Below are positions 31,816 to 41,193 of a stretch of DNA of 64,000 nt, piece after piece. The position numbers were made by a program, and so were the translations under genes. The first letter of the stretch is position 1. Each line of letters starts with the position of its first letter. The notes under the pieces were generated by a model, which was given only the letters and a program-made list of their open reading frames with translations, was not told the DNA's origin and made no database searches. The DNA lies in contig OX336336.1 in the NCBI GenBank assembly GCA_946902875.1, positions 5,550,545 through 5,614,544 on the forward strand, read 5' to 3'. The DNA is from Nematopogon swammerdamellus (lineage: Eukaryota; Arthropoda; Insecta; Lepidoptera; Adelidae).

Positions 31816-32801
31816 TATGTATGCATATGACACACTTACATAAAACTAATAGGAATTAAGTGAAAAATTTATTAACCCTTTATAAAACGCGACTACGCAA
31901 AACGAAGGAAAGAACAAAGAAAGTTGATAGAAAGTGCTTTAGTCGGGCGTGCAGTTGATTCGTTTTGCGTATCTACCTAGTCGGGTTCTTTTACATTTAG
32001 AAACAAAAGATCCGATAACCTCAGGGATCCGTAGATATCCTGATTATTGGTTTAAAAATATTTCGTGGGCAACACACATTGCACTTGAATTCGATAAATT
32101 CGATACCAAAGTACTTAAAATATTTTACCCAGAGCACAGAATAGAAAAGCCCAGAGCCCAATCGCGACAAGGGACTTGTTTGACCTGCAGAACTTTATAA
32201 AGGCGATCAGGTGTTTTTGTCCTTATGTCACATGCACGGGTACTTTATATCACCAAACAGTTTATCTTCTTTAAAATTCCTGCTCATGCTGCGAACCGTT
32301 TCTCTCGTAACTATCAACGTATAACGTAACGTACTCGTAACGTAACGTAAATATTCAATCGTATCGTTCGTACATTATAACCTTAAATATATATAGTTAC
32401 ACACCACTGTGAGGATTTTTAGTGATTTCAAAATGCTAAATATTACCTCTCGGATTTTATCCGTGCTAAGTCCGGCGTTTTTTTGTTTGTTTTTTTTTTC
32501 ATTAATGCAACTGTTTACCGGTAAAAAAACTCATTTACGTCCGCAGCTAATTTATGTATCATGTCGTAGGTAAATAAGAAATTAGGTCAACCGGCGTTCC
32601 TTTGAAGTTTCCTCCGCAGAGCGGCCTAGTGCCAGTATCGCTGACTCATGCGTCTTACTCGCTGGGCACTTTGCCAGGACAAGTTAGGACAACTTGGAGA
32701 ATTAGGGCAGTTTGTCGTCGCCTATCGGAGCATTGAACTTAGTATTTTATATCAATAGTATGTAATCATTATTAATACTTTGTAAGGGTCGTAAGTCGTA
32801 A
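31816..32801. other. no recognisable feature
   Basis: Includes a short CGTAACGTAACGTA repeat near 32333-32351 and an 83-codon open frame (31949-32200) without motifs. Confidence 0.45.
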
Positions 32802-32828
32802 GGGGGGGGGGGGGGGGGGGGGGGGGGG
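32802..32828 (+). repeat. poly(G) run of 27
   Basis: An uninterrupted homopolymer of 27 G, able to form G-quadruplexes. Homopolymers of this length are also typical places for sequencing-length error. Confidence 0.95.
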
Positions 32829-32924
32829 CACGTCTTACTTCGAGAAGGGCGTCTGCAAAACAGTAAAATAATGAATTGTTTGTATTTTAATCCTTCCATT
32901 CTTTTTTTAAATACATTTTTATTA

Positions 32925-33120
32925 ATTGTAATATCTACAACGCACATATTTACAACCGTACGAATAACCGTGTCCTACACTGGCGGCAGTGGACAGGCAA
33001 ACGGAGTGTGGGAACACCATCCGGAGTGGTAGTGGGACGACAACATTAAGTACGTCGGAGGAAAGCAGTGGTTTCGTACCGCTGAAGGCCGGGAGGACTG
33101 GAGAAAAATTACACGCAGAC
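32925..33120 (-). mobile_element. RepN copy 1 (unclassified)
   Basis: AACCGTGTCCTACACTGGCG, GGACGACAACATTAAGTACG and CCGCTGAAGGCCGGGAGGA are shared with 49370-49660. On the minus strand the 3' side has ATTAATAAAAATG, a possible poly(A) signal, and a frame containing CLSTAASVGHGYS. I do not recognise the family. Confidence 0.55.
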
Positions 33121-33148
33121 ACCATCTCACACTTGCTATATCTACTTA

Positions 33149-33483
33149 CTTTTTTTTATGGAAACTGACACGGTTGGCTACAATATCACCTACAACATCA
33201 TTGATGTCAGCCCATAACACCGGGTGAACTTGGTGCCACGTCACTGGTTCCCTTCGGTCGTGCCGAAGTTCAGTGTAGCTCTGAACTGGACGGAAAACAC
33301 GAACTATATAGCCGTTTCGACCGACCTTTCATTCAGTGCGGTGTTACCAACCCGGGCGGGTTAAACCCTACCACCTAGTAATATAAGAAGGGAGTCATAT
33401 CCCTTAGTCGCCTTTTACGGCATACACGGGGAGAGATGCAGTGGGGCCATTCTTTCAAAGTACCGTCCCCACACGGCACAATA
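33149..33483 (-). mobile_element. RepA-head/SINE-B-body chimera, copy 1
   Basis: Minus strand: the first ~87 bases (33397-33483) are the RepA head (GCCGTGTGGGGACGGTACTT). They are joined within TAAGGGATATGACTCCCTTC to the SINE-B body and tail (33149-33396), ending in poly(A). The same junction recurs at 60.5 kb. Confidence 0.85.
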
Positions 33484-33726
33484 CCGGCACCCACACGGTA
33501 CGTTACTTACTAGAAGCACAGAGTACTTAACTAGAAGAGAGATTACGCTTTATTGCAAATCGCCGGTTTAAGGGGTTTGTCGCAGGATCGTGGCACGTGG
33601 AAACTCATTTTATCTGCCTACCCCACTGGGGAACAGGTATGACGTTAATGTATGTATTTGTGTCACAAATACATGACTTCCCTTATCCACTTCGTTTAAC
33701 AGGTCCTGATTGGAACCACTGCACTT

Positions 33727-33958
33727 AATTCAGCGGGTGGCCGAGTGGTCTGGGCGTCGGCTTCTCTTGCGAGAGGTCCGAGATTCGAATCCGGTCGGCG
33801 CGTACCAATGAGTTTTTCTGATTTGAAAAATTATTACGTGCATACCCGCTGCTCCATGGGGGTCGGATTCCATGTAAAAATGTAGGTCCTCCGGGTTGAC
33901 TGGAGAAAATTGCCTAAGGCAATAAGCCCGCGCTTGCCACAAATTAAGTAGTATTATT
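33727..33958 (+). mobile_element. SINE-D copy, full length
   Basis: The tRNA-like head is GCGGGTGGCCGAGTGGTCTG (A box) and GAGATTCGAATCCGGTCGG (B box). Then come CATGTAAAAATGTAGGTCCT, GGCAATAAGCCCGCGCTTGC and a TATTATTATTATT tail. Confidence 0.85.
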
Positions 33959-34121
33959 ATTATTTAATGTAAGTCCGTCGAAATGGCTATTAAAATAGTT
34001 CGTGTTCAGCGTAGCCGGCACGACCAAAGGTGAGCACTGCCATATTATTGCACCTAGTCCACCATGGTGTTATGAGCTGACATCACTGGTGGAGTTGGCG
34101 ATCTAACCATTTCAAGTTCTG
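33959..34121 (+). mobile_element. SINE-B tail fragment, diverged
   Basis: AAATAGTTCGTGTTCAGCGT, AGCCGGCACGACC, CACCATGGTGTTATGAGCTG and ACATCACTGG. It lies just upstream of a second SINE-B in the same orientation. Confidence 0.65.
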
Positions 34122-34136
34122 TGAAATAATTATTGT

Positions 34137-34392
34137 ACGTTTATTCCTTCTTACCTTACTAGGTGGTAGGGTTTACCCCGCCCGGGTTGGTACCACCGCA
34201 CTGAATGAAACGTCGGTCGAAACGGCTATGTAAATAGTTCGTGTTTTCCGTCCAGTTCAGTGTAGCCGACACGAAATGAAGGGAAGCACTGACATGGCAC
34301 CTAGTTCACCAAGGTGTTATGGGCTGACATAACGGATGTGATGTCAGCCCATAACACCTTGTTGAAGCCAACCGAGTCAGTTTCCATAAAAA
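34137..34392 (+). mobile_element. SINE-B, headless
   Basis: From CTTCTTACCTTACTAGGTGG to GTCAGTTTCCATAAAAAA. GATGTCAGCCCATAACACC follows GGTGTTATGGGCTGACATAA, making a short inverted repeat inside the tail. Confidence 0.8.
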
Positions 34393-34667
34393 ATTAAATT
34401 AAAGAGAAAACTATGCGAGAAAGTAAGCACCCGTCTTAGAAAATTCTTTATTCTTCATTCACACAATATTATTTCTTTACTTTTACTCCCAGACACTGAA
34501 TGATACAAACTGTCAACGCACGCGCCTCCTGTCACTTCGTTACGTCTCTGCTGGCCTCATTACACCGGTTCCCGCAACTCGCTCACCTGTTCCCCACTGC
34601 TGGTATTTCAGTACTGCGATGCGTCTCGTTTGCAGAGCGAATTGTGACGCGAGGATGATTTTCAGTG

Positions 34668-34800
34668 TTCCGTATCGATACGGAAGCCTAGCCTACCCCA
34701 TCTGTTTGTCTGTCCGTCTGACTGAGGGCTCTATCTTTTGAACCGTAGGTAGCCGGTTGAAATTTTCACCATTTGTCGGTTAACTGCAATGATATTTTAG
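34668..34800 (-). mobile_element. RepE 3' fragment
   Basis: GTTCCGTATCGATACGGAAG, CTGTCCGTCTGACTGAGGGC and GTAGCCGGTTGAAATTTTCA. Confidence 0.7.
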
Positions 34801-35164
34801 GAAAGATAGGTTATCTATATGACATTCAGTGCTCACACATGGCACGTCCTTGATTAGTTGAGAGGAAGAACTATAAAGTGATGCGCCGACTCGAATAGTC
34901 TTATTCCAATTATTAAGGGAGGGAATTCAAGTTATGTGGCGGTTGGTATAACTGATAACTACTTAGGAAGGACGACGCACGTCTGAACGCGTGCGTAGTT
35001 AGTGCGCGACTAACTTCAAACAGAACTGGGGTCTTGCATTTAAGTGCCGCTTTGGGAGCTCGTATAACCTATAAACTTTCTTTTTAACATATAATATCAT
35101 TTGTTAACTGACATTTCTCATAGATTTGACAGGAGTTAACACTACACATTAACAGAAGAGATGA
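34801..35164. other. no recognisable feature
   Basis: Unique sequence with no gene seen. Confidence 0.5.
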
Positions 35165-35285
35165 AATTGACCATTTTTTTTATTGAAAGCACGTGATATG
35201 GCGCCTAGCCACCCATAAGGTGTCTAACGACGTTCGTGGACATTCGGACGGGGTGTTGCGAATGGCATGCCGACCTAACAGAGGT
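35165..35285 (-). pseudogene. LINE-H 3' end
   Basis: A T-run then TGAAAGCACGTGATATGGCG, ACCCATAAGGTGTCTAACGA and TTGCGAATGGCATGCCGACC: the 3' UTR and last codons of LINE-H, antisense. Confidence 0.75.
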
Positions 35286-35365
35286 GCCCATAAATTACAT
35301 AAGTTATACGTGACATTATAATCACATTTTAATGGTGGGGAAGCAGAGTTACGAAAATAAAAGCG

Positions 35366-35768
35366 GCGGATGGCCGAGTGGTTTGGGCATCGGGTTCTCA
35401 TGCGAGAGGTCCGAGGTTCGAATCCGGTCGGCGTGTACCAATGAGTTTTTCTGGCGAAAAAAATTACGTGCATACCTACACCTGCTGCTTCACCGTTCGG
35501 AGCCGGTGTAAAACTGTAGGTCCCTTCCCTGACCCCTTACTAGGGGGTAGGCTCAACTTGTAGCCGACTGGGTTGATATCACCGTACTGGATGTAAGATG
35601 GCCGCATAGCAGCCTCGGTTGTGTTCTCCTCTAGTCAAGTATAGCCAGAAATCCGGCGAAGTCTCCGGTATGGCACCTACCTTCTCGGAGGTGATAATGG
35701 CTGGTCGGAGCATGCGCTTTGGCCCCTCCGACTCAGCTATCCATACCGGATTACATAAAAAAATGGCT
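35366..35768 (+). mobile_element. SINE-C, full-length reference copy
   Basis: The head GGATGGCCGAGTGGTTTGGG (A box) and GAGGTTCGAATCCGGTCGG (B box) is tRNA-Leu/Ser-like. Next come CCTGCTGCTTCACCGTTCGG, the core AAAACTGTAGGTCCCTTCCC and GGGTTGATATCACCGTACTG. The specific tail is GTTCTCCTCTAGTC to CATACCGGATTACATAAAAA. A pol III-transcribed, non-coding element. Confidence 0.9.
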
Positions 35769-36535
35769 AACTTTTTTATTTTTTTTATTTTATGTGAATC
35801 TTATGTTCAGATAATCATTATATATTTTTTTCAAATCTGACTTACGACATTTGTGTTGTGAGGTTGCGGTGCGATTGTTTTATTCAATTCAATTCATATG
35901 TCAGTCTGCCTGAAAAAAGAAGCCGAACGTTTACCGGCAGCTGGGGATCGTATTTTCTCGGCTGCCGTATTTTTCCGCACCTCAAAGCTGCGTTGAAATC
36001 CTGATGTTTTAATTCCTTAACGCCATTTGAATTTCCCTCTCAATTTCTTTGAATCCTCTCCACGGATTATAAAAACTCAATTTTGTCGGCTGTCATCGGG
36101 TCAATATTTTTTCCAAAATGTGGAACAATTTCTTCGAATTAGCTGTTCTCTTGTGCATGGGAATACAAAATGTTAACTCACACAGAGTGTCTTAGGGTGC
36201 AAACCTTACGGTAAGTGCGCTACCAACATGTTATTAAAATCGGTACGATAGAGTAAATTTAAACCGTCCTGAGTCTTCTAGCCATAAATCATTCCTACCA
36301 GTTTCCATTGAAGACAATGGGTCTGAGCCATATAACTAGTTGTCTGTTCTAGTGAAGTTTATTGCGACAAGGATCATAAAGAAATAATTTTAGTTTAGTA
36401 AGGTTATGTATTATTAGTTTTATTTGCATATATGTGTATTCTTTATTAATTTTTGTTCAAATCAATTTGTTGCCCAGAACTAGTAGCCACAAAAAAAAAA
36501 GTAATCTATTCTGAACCATTATTTTCATACTGTGT
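35769..36535. other. unique region with a promoter-like candidate
   Basis: No repeat recognised. A TATA-plus-start-codon arrangement at 36068-36192 is listed separately. Confidence 0.4.
36068..36192 (+). promoter_or_regulatory. TATA/Inr-like promoter with signal-peptide-like mini-ORF (candidate)
   Basis: TATAAAA at 36068-36074 lies 27 bases before the A of TGTCATCG (36095, initiator-like). CCAAAATG at 36113-36120 matches the insect start-codon context. The frame reads MWNNFFELAVLLCMGIQNVN then SHRVS-stop at 36193: a basic-poor, hydrophobic stretch like a secretion signal. GGTAAGTG follows 15 bases after the stop. It may be a degenerate first exon or chance in AT-rich DNA. Confidence 0.25.
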
Positions 36536-36542
36536 CTCAACA

Positions 36543-36879
36543 GCACCGTGTGTGGCCGGTACTTGAAAAATATTTTTTTTTAGCGCCACTACATCTCTCG
36601 CCGTGCACGTCGTAAAAGGCGATTAAGGGATAAGGACAAGATCCCGTGCTAAAGGGCGACAGACTAGCCACCTCTCACCTTGGCGCGGTCCTTCCACCGA
36701 GTCATGCAGCAGGTGGGTCTTCGTGCCTTACTTGCTGGTTAATAGTTATCTTGTCCTAATACTATGCTAAACGTGGTGGTCGGTGTTGCGCTGTAATTTA
36801 CAAGAATCGTTGCAGCACAACACCGATTACTCTGCTTACCCCGATTGTCGGGATGCAGCGTATTGTATGTAGTATGTGG
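36543..36879 (+). mobile_element. RepA copy 12, full length
   Basis: From GCACCGTGTGTGGCCGGTAC to GTATTGTATGTAGTATGTG. CTCAACA at 36536-36542 and 36880-36886 may be a 7-bp target duplication. A SINE-B begins 7 bases beyond it. Confidence 0.85.
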
Positions 36880-36892
36880 CTCAACATGTCAA

Positions 36893-37188
36893 CATTGACC
36901 GCTGGACCGTTGGAGGCTGACCGTTGTTCGGATTCCACGTAAAACTGTAGGTCCCTTCCCTTCTTATCTTACTAGGTGGTAGGGTTTATCCCGCCCGGGT
37001 TGGTGCCACCGCACTGAATGAAACGTCGGTCGAAACCGCTATGTAAATAGTTCGGGTTTTCCGTCCAGTTCAGTGAAACCGAGATAAAAGGAAGGGAAGC
37101 ACTGACACGGCACCTAGTTCACCCGTTGTTATGGGCTGACATAACGGATGTTGTAGGTGATGTAGCCATCCGTGTCAGTTTCCATAAA
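36893..37188 (+). mobile_element. SINE-B, truncated inside the head
   Basis: It starts in the 5S-like part (GACCGCTGGACCGTTGGAGG) and has a B-box-like GTTCGGATTCC. The complete body ends at TTTCCATAAAAAAAA. Confidence 0.85.
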
Positions 37189-37227
37189 AAAAACACAACT
37201 CTAGTATACCTACCTACACTACTTCGT

Positions 37228-37392
37228 ATTAACAAGCTGGATAACGCTACTATAGTCCGCAAATCTGCCAGTTCGTATGCGGTATCTCGCTGAGTACTGT
37301 TTCTCTATGTGGGGGATGAATTTGGCTGTCGATTACCTCTGGTCCCTTGGCTCACCCACCCATATACTAGTTCTGATTAAAAAGAAAAAAAA
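37228..37392 (+). pseudogene. LINE-J2 3' end, diverged
   Basis: AGTCCGCAAATCTGCCAG, CTCGCTGAGTACTGTTTCTC and CCTTGGCTCACCCACCCATA follow the order of the LINE-J2 terminus. Confidence 0.6.
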
Positions 37393-37414
37393 ATATCTCA
37401 CAAAGTAGATAGAT

Positions 37415-37560
37415 CGATAAAAAATTGTTTATTGCTCCAAAAACATTTTACAGAAACAAAGCATAGTATAACATATTTTACGTGCAATTGCGAACTAGTC
37501 GCTAACAGAGATTTCTTCCAGTCAACCTTTGGATGTTTGAAAGTGCAAAGGACGTGAGTG
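37415..37560 (-). mobile_element. RTE-like LINE 3' UTR
   Basis: Minus strand: CATCCAAAGGTTGACTGGAA then GAAATCTCTGTTAGCGACTA, ending in GCAATAAACAATTTTT. The same UTR type occurs at 16.7 kb and 41.0 kb. Confidence 0.55.
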
Positions 37561-37618
37561 TGAGAATTGAAAGTAAAATAATTAATAATATGTGATAGAT
37601 AATATATGTGATAATAAT

Positions 37619-37640
37619 GCCAGCCTCGGTAGCTCAGTTT
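37619..37640 (+). mobile_element. isolated SINE-B head tip
   Basis: GCCAGCCTCGGTAGCTCAG, the first bases of SINE-B including the A box, is followed by a T7 run and then unrelated sequence. Confidence 0.6.
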
Positions 37641-37646
37641 TTTTAC

Positions 37647-38164
37647 ACCAAAGAATTTATTTGAATATGATGCCTCTTCTTTAGCTACAAAGTTCGTTGT
37701 ACTCTAAGTAGTGCATCCTTTAATCCGGTCGTATGTTTGTATTTTAATGAAAATGTCACGGCCGCTCACATTGAGTCACTTTCCTAGAACGCATCGCTCA
37801 TTTTCCCTGACGCTGTTCTCCGGCAGGGTTACCCAGTATTGAGAAATAAAAACAAAAACATTGTTTAAAAAACAATAAAGTTTTAATTGTTTTAAGCATA
37901 ATGGGCATTAGTGTCTTAGAGATGGATCTGGAGGTCAATTGTTTACAACAATCACAAATTGTTTACAAACAATTGGTCAGTCGTTTACAACCATTTACAA
38001 GGGGCTAGCTATTTTGGGCGAGATATTGGGTCCATGTGTCGCGCCTTTTTCGGTCGTCATGAAATCGTGACGTATAGTTTTACTAGAATTATCATGCCTA
38101 CCTATTTAATTCTCGGTTTTCCTCCTAATACATTGAAGGTCAGGTGCATCAGGCGAAAAGCTTT
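37647..38164. other. no recognisable gene
   Basis: Unique sequence. ACAATTGTTTACAA-type words repeat near 37938-37995. Confidence 0.5.
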
Positions 38165-38223
38165 TTAGGGTTCCGTATCCGTCGTACGGGGCCCTATTAC
38201 TAGGCCTACGCCGTCTGTCTGTC
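38165..38223 (-). mobile_element. RepE, part 1 of a copy split by LINE-J1
   Basis: TTTTTAGGGTTCCGTATCCG to CGCCGTCTGTCTGTC. The rest of this copy resumes at 39851. The last 12 bases (38212-38223) are the left target duplication. Confidence 0.9.
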
Positions 38224-39850
38224 TTTTTTTTTTTTTTTTTTATTGTTTCCGAACTAGCTGGCTGTGTCCGAGGTCGAAGCCTCAGGCGCAGCCAATATCA
38301 CCCCCGAGGAGGTGCCAGTCCGGCTTGGAGGTGGACTAATGTCGCTGGGGAAAGGCTATTTACCCGCGATTTGAAGATCCGTGGATTGTAGGAGTGGGGA
38401 AAGATATTCCCCGGAAGCCCGTTCCACACCTTTGCAGTGCGGCACAAGAACGATTTAGAGAATCGTGCCGTTCGAAGTACTCGTCTGTCCACTACAAAGG
38501 GGTGTTCCGCGAGAGTATGGCGGGTTTGGCGAAGGCGAACAGGAGGAGGAGGGATAAGGGAAGCAATTTCGTCAGAGCAGCGGCCATAGTAGTACCGATA
38601 AAACAGGCTCAATGACCCAACGATACGTCTGTGTTTTAGAGGTTGAAGGTCCTTTGTGAGTACAGAGTCGCCAATGAGGCGAATGGCTCGTCGTTGGATA
38701 GAATCCAAGGCTGAAAGAAGGTACTCAGGGGAACCCTCCCAAAGATGACTGCAATATTCCATCACCGGTCTTACTTGTGCTTTATAGAGTGTAAGCAATT
38801 GGACCGGTGTGAAAAATCGCCGACATCGGTAGAGTATCCCTAATTTTCGAGATGCTAGTTTCGCCTTGGATTCTATGAACGATCGAAATCCAACGTCCCT
38901 GGACACCTCTATACCCAGGACGCCCAGACTACCATCATTGGGGACTTGGCTGCCCTGGAAAGTTGCTTGGAGTGGAAACGGATCAGCCTTAGTAGAGAAG
39001 GCACAGGCTTGCGTCTTAGCTACGTTGAAGTTGACCAAGTTCTCCTTCCCCCATGAGGATACTTTATCGAGAACCAGGTCAACCCGAGCAACAGTTTCGC
39101 GTCTCGCGTTTGCTGCTGACGCCTCTCTACCCTTCCAGTCTTTGATGAACCCTTCGTGCACCGTGCTGTCGTCCGCGTAGCAATGTATTTCGCCGAGCGA
39201 GAGCATGTCGTTAATAAATAATAGAAACAGCGTAGGCGACAGCACGGATCCTTGTGGAACACCAGCATTGATTGAGTAATCGGCCGAGCATGCACCATCA
39301 AGGGTGACAAAGATCGACCGATTGCTCAAAAAGCTGGAGATCCAAGTGCACAGTTTTGTAGGGACACCGTAGGCCGGAAGCTTGCTTAGGAGTCCCCGGT
39401 GCCAGACGCGATCGAATGCTTTGGATATATCCAAAGCGACCGCCAGCGATTCCCCAAAACCATCGAGTCTTTCAGCCCACAAGTGCGTGACGTACGCTAG
39501 AAGATCTCCAGTCGACCTTTGCTTGCGGAAGCCGTATTGCTTATCGTCGAGGAGTTTATAGTCTTCTAGGTACGTCAGGAGCGCTGAGTTGACAATACGC
39601 TCCATAACCTTACTCAAGAGTGAGGTTATCGCAATAGGGCGATAGTTCGATGGGTTCGCTGGGTCCCCCTTCTTGGGGACCGGCTGGACCTAAGCTCTTT
39701 TCCAGCAAGAAGGCATTGAACCGGAGGAATAGGAGCGTTTGAATAGGCGAGTAAGGACTGGCGCCAATTCCAGAGCACAATTTTTCAAGACAACCGCCGG
39801 GACGCCGTCAGGCCCGCTACTCTTCGAAATATCCAACTCACGTAGCGTAG
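38224..39850 (-). mobile_element. LINE-J1, 5'-truncated jockey/CR1-type retrotransposon
   Basis: An insertion of 1,627 bases inside RepE, flanked by CGTCTGTCTGTC at 38212-38223 and 39851-39862. The minus-strand 3' end has a poly(A) of 17 (T-run at 38224) after a 3' UTR of under 60 bases. The 5' end is truncated just before the reverse-transcriptase domain, so the endonuclease and ORF1 are absent. Confidence 0.95.
38298..39848 (-). pseudogene. reverse transcriptase and C-terminal domain of LINE-J1
   Basis: The frame enters at ELDISKSSGPDGVPAVVLKN and has a single premature TAG (39690-39692) between WKRA and VQPVPKKGD. An uninterrupted 439-codon frame from the Met at 39617 follows. Counted from that Met, ALDISKAFDRVWH (catalytic Asp 63), GVPQGSVLSPTLF (about 119-131) and CYADDS (Asp 149 and 150) show an intact catalytic triad. 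After about residue 250 comes the LYKAQVRPVMEYCSHLWEG thumb region, then SLDSIQRRAIRL-like sequence and a C-terminal part ending LQAGLAPPRG. Family role: copies element RNA into DNA at a nicked target. With no 5' region this copy cannot move by itself. Confidence 0.9.
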
Positions 39851-40170
39851 CGTCTGTCTGTCCGAGGTCTGTATCTCTTGAACCGTAATAGGTAGCCCGT
39901 TGAAATTTTCACAGAATATGTGTCATTATGGGCGATATAACACCAAATAATAAAATAAGAAAAAGTAAAAAATTCACGGGGGTCCCCATACAACAAACTA
40001 AAAAGTGTATGCGCGCCATCTAACAGTATGAAGCATTTTAACTAACCATAAATTTTAAATTATATGAAGCATTTCATAAAACACGTCATAGATGGCGTGA
40101 GTGGCGCTGACCATGACTTGGCGATACGGAACCCTCGGTGCGCGAGTTCGACTCGCATTTGGCCGGTTTT
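39851..40170 (-). mobile_element. RepE, part 2 of the split copy
   Basis: It resumes with the right target duplication, then CGAGGTCTGTATCTCTTGAA, through GCGCGCCATCTAACAG to the head GCGAGTTCGACTCGCATTTG then GCCGGTTTTTT. Confidence 0.9.
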
Positions 40171-40300
40171 TTATGGAAAGCGCGACATATGGCACTGTTT
40201 CACCTACGAGGAGGTGTCTAACAATTCCCATGGACATTCTATAATGCACGGGTTTGCGAATACCGAGCCAGCGCGGCGCCTTTTTGCGCCCCTTTTAAGA
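40171..40300 (-). pseudogene. LINE-H 3' end
   Basis: ATGGAAAGCGCGACATATGG, GAGGTGTCTAACAATTCCCA and ATGCACGGGTTTGCGAATAC, immediately beside RepE. Confidence 0.7.
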
Positions 40301-40685
40301 AATCCCCAAGCTGTACTTGAAAGTAAACAGATGGTGGACTGAAGATGAAATTATATAAGTACGTTATAAAAATCCAGAAAATGTTCCCAAAAAGAGGACG
40401 CATGGCAACCCTATTCTCCTGAAATTAGCTGCGGTCCCGTATTTAGGACGGCAGCGGTATCCGGTGCAAAAATATACGGATAGGAGAGTATGTACTCGTA
40501 TGTACGCCAAATGATGTGCGATGATTGCCGACGGCGACCTAGTAAGCGAGCGGCGCGGCCGATTCACTTTCACCTGCGACATTTGCGCTATTCGACGAGA
40601 GATGGCGGTAGTGATGTATGGCAGTAGTGACTTTTAATGGATGGAATTGTTTTCCCACAGAGCAAAGTAGATAATATTATATGGA
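40301..40685. other. no recognisable feature
   Basis: Unique sequence, moderately CpG-rich near 40515-40565. Confidence 0.45.
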
Positions 40686-40760
40686 CAGAAAATACTTTAT
40701 TGATACAAAAACATTTTACAGAAACAAGTCGTATTTTATGTATTGTATAAATATTTATGT
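40686..40760 (-). mobile_element. RTE-like LINE 3' terminus fragment
   Basis: AATACTTTATTGATACAAAA then ACATTTTACAGAAACAA parallels 37427-37460 (GTTTATTGCTCCAAAAACAT). Confidence 0.4.
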
Positions 40761-40954
40761 ATGTTACATGTGGGTATATTCATAAAATATACTCCATGAC
40801 TATCCCTTGCAGATTTATTATTAGTATTGATTGATAGGCAATATTAGTCTTTATAATATAGTAATATAGTAATATTCACAATTTATAAATTAAAATAATT
40901 CACCTCCCTTGCGTTTGCACTACCCATATTTCTTTCTCTGTATTTTATTCCTCG

Positions 40955-41099
40955 TCAGTCATCACCCAAAGGTTGACTGGAAGAAATCACATGTAGTGAT
41001 AAGTCCGCCTTTGCGCACTCCTGTATTTCTTGTTTCTTTTCGTGTACTGTTCTTCCTTCAACTTGTGTGCAATAAAGAGTTTCTATTCTATTCTATTCC
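40955..41099 (+). mobile_element. RTE-like LINE 3' UTR with pentanucleotide tail
   Basis: CCCAAAGGTTGACTGGAAGA, GTGATAAGTCCGCCTTTGCG, GTGTGCAATAAAGAG and a (TTCTA)n tail. It faces the 40686 fragment in opposite orientation. Confidence 0.6.
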
Positions 41100-41193
41100 A
41101 TACGTATATTAAGTTTTTATTTTTATATATTAGTACTAAGCATGTACTCGCTTTTTATATATATTTTTTTTCTCTTCATTTTCGGCGTTGCAT

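Noticed and set aside
35366..35435. tRNA genes at SINE-C/D heads (also 14.8, 33.7, 43.2 and 63.8 kb)
   Set aside because: A and B boxes are present, but the heads lack a complete cloverleaf with matching acceptor stem and continue into SINE bodies.
36118..36195. Confirmed secreted-protein gene
   Set aside because: The frame stops after 25 codons before the donor site, and TATA-like words are common in AT-rich DNA, so it was kept only as a candidate.
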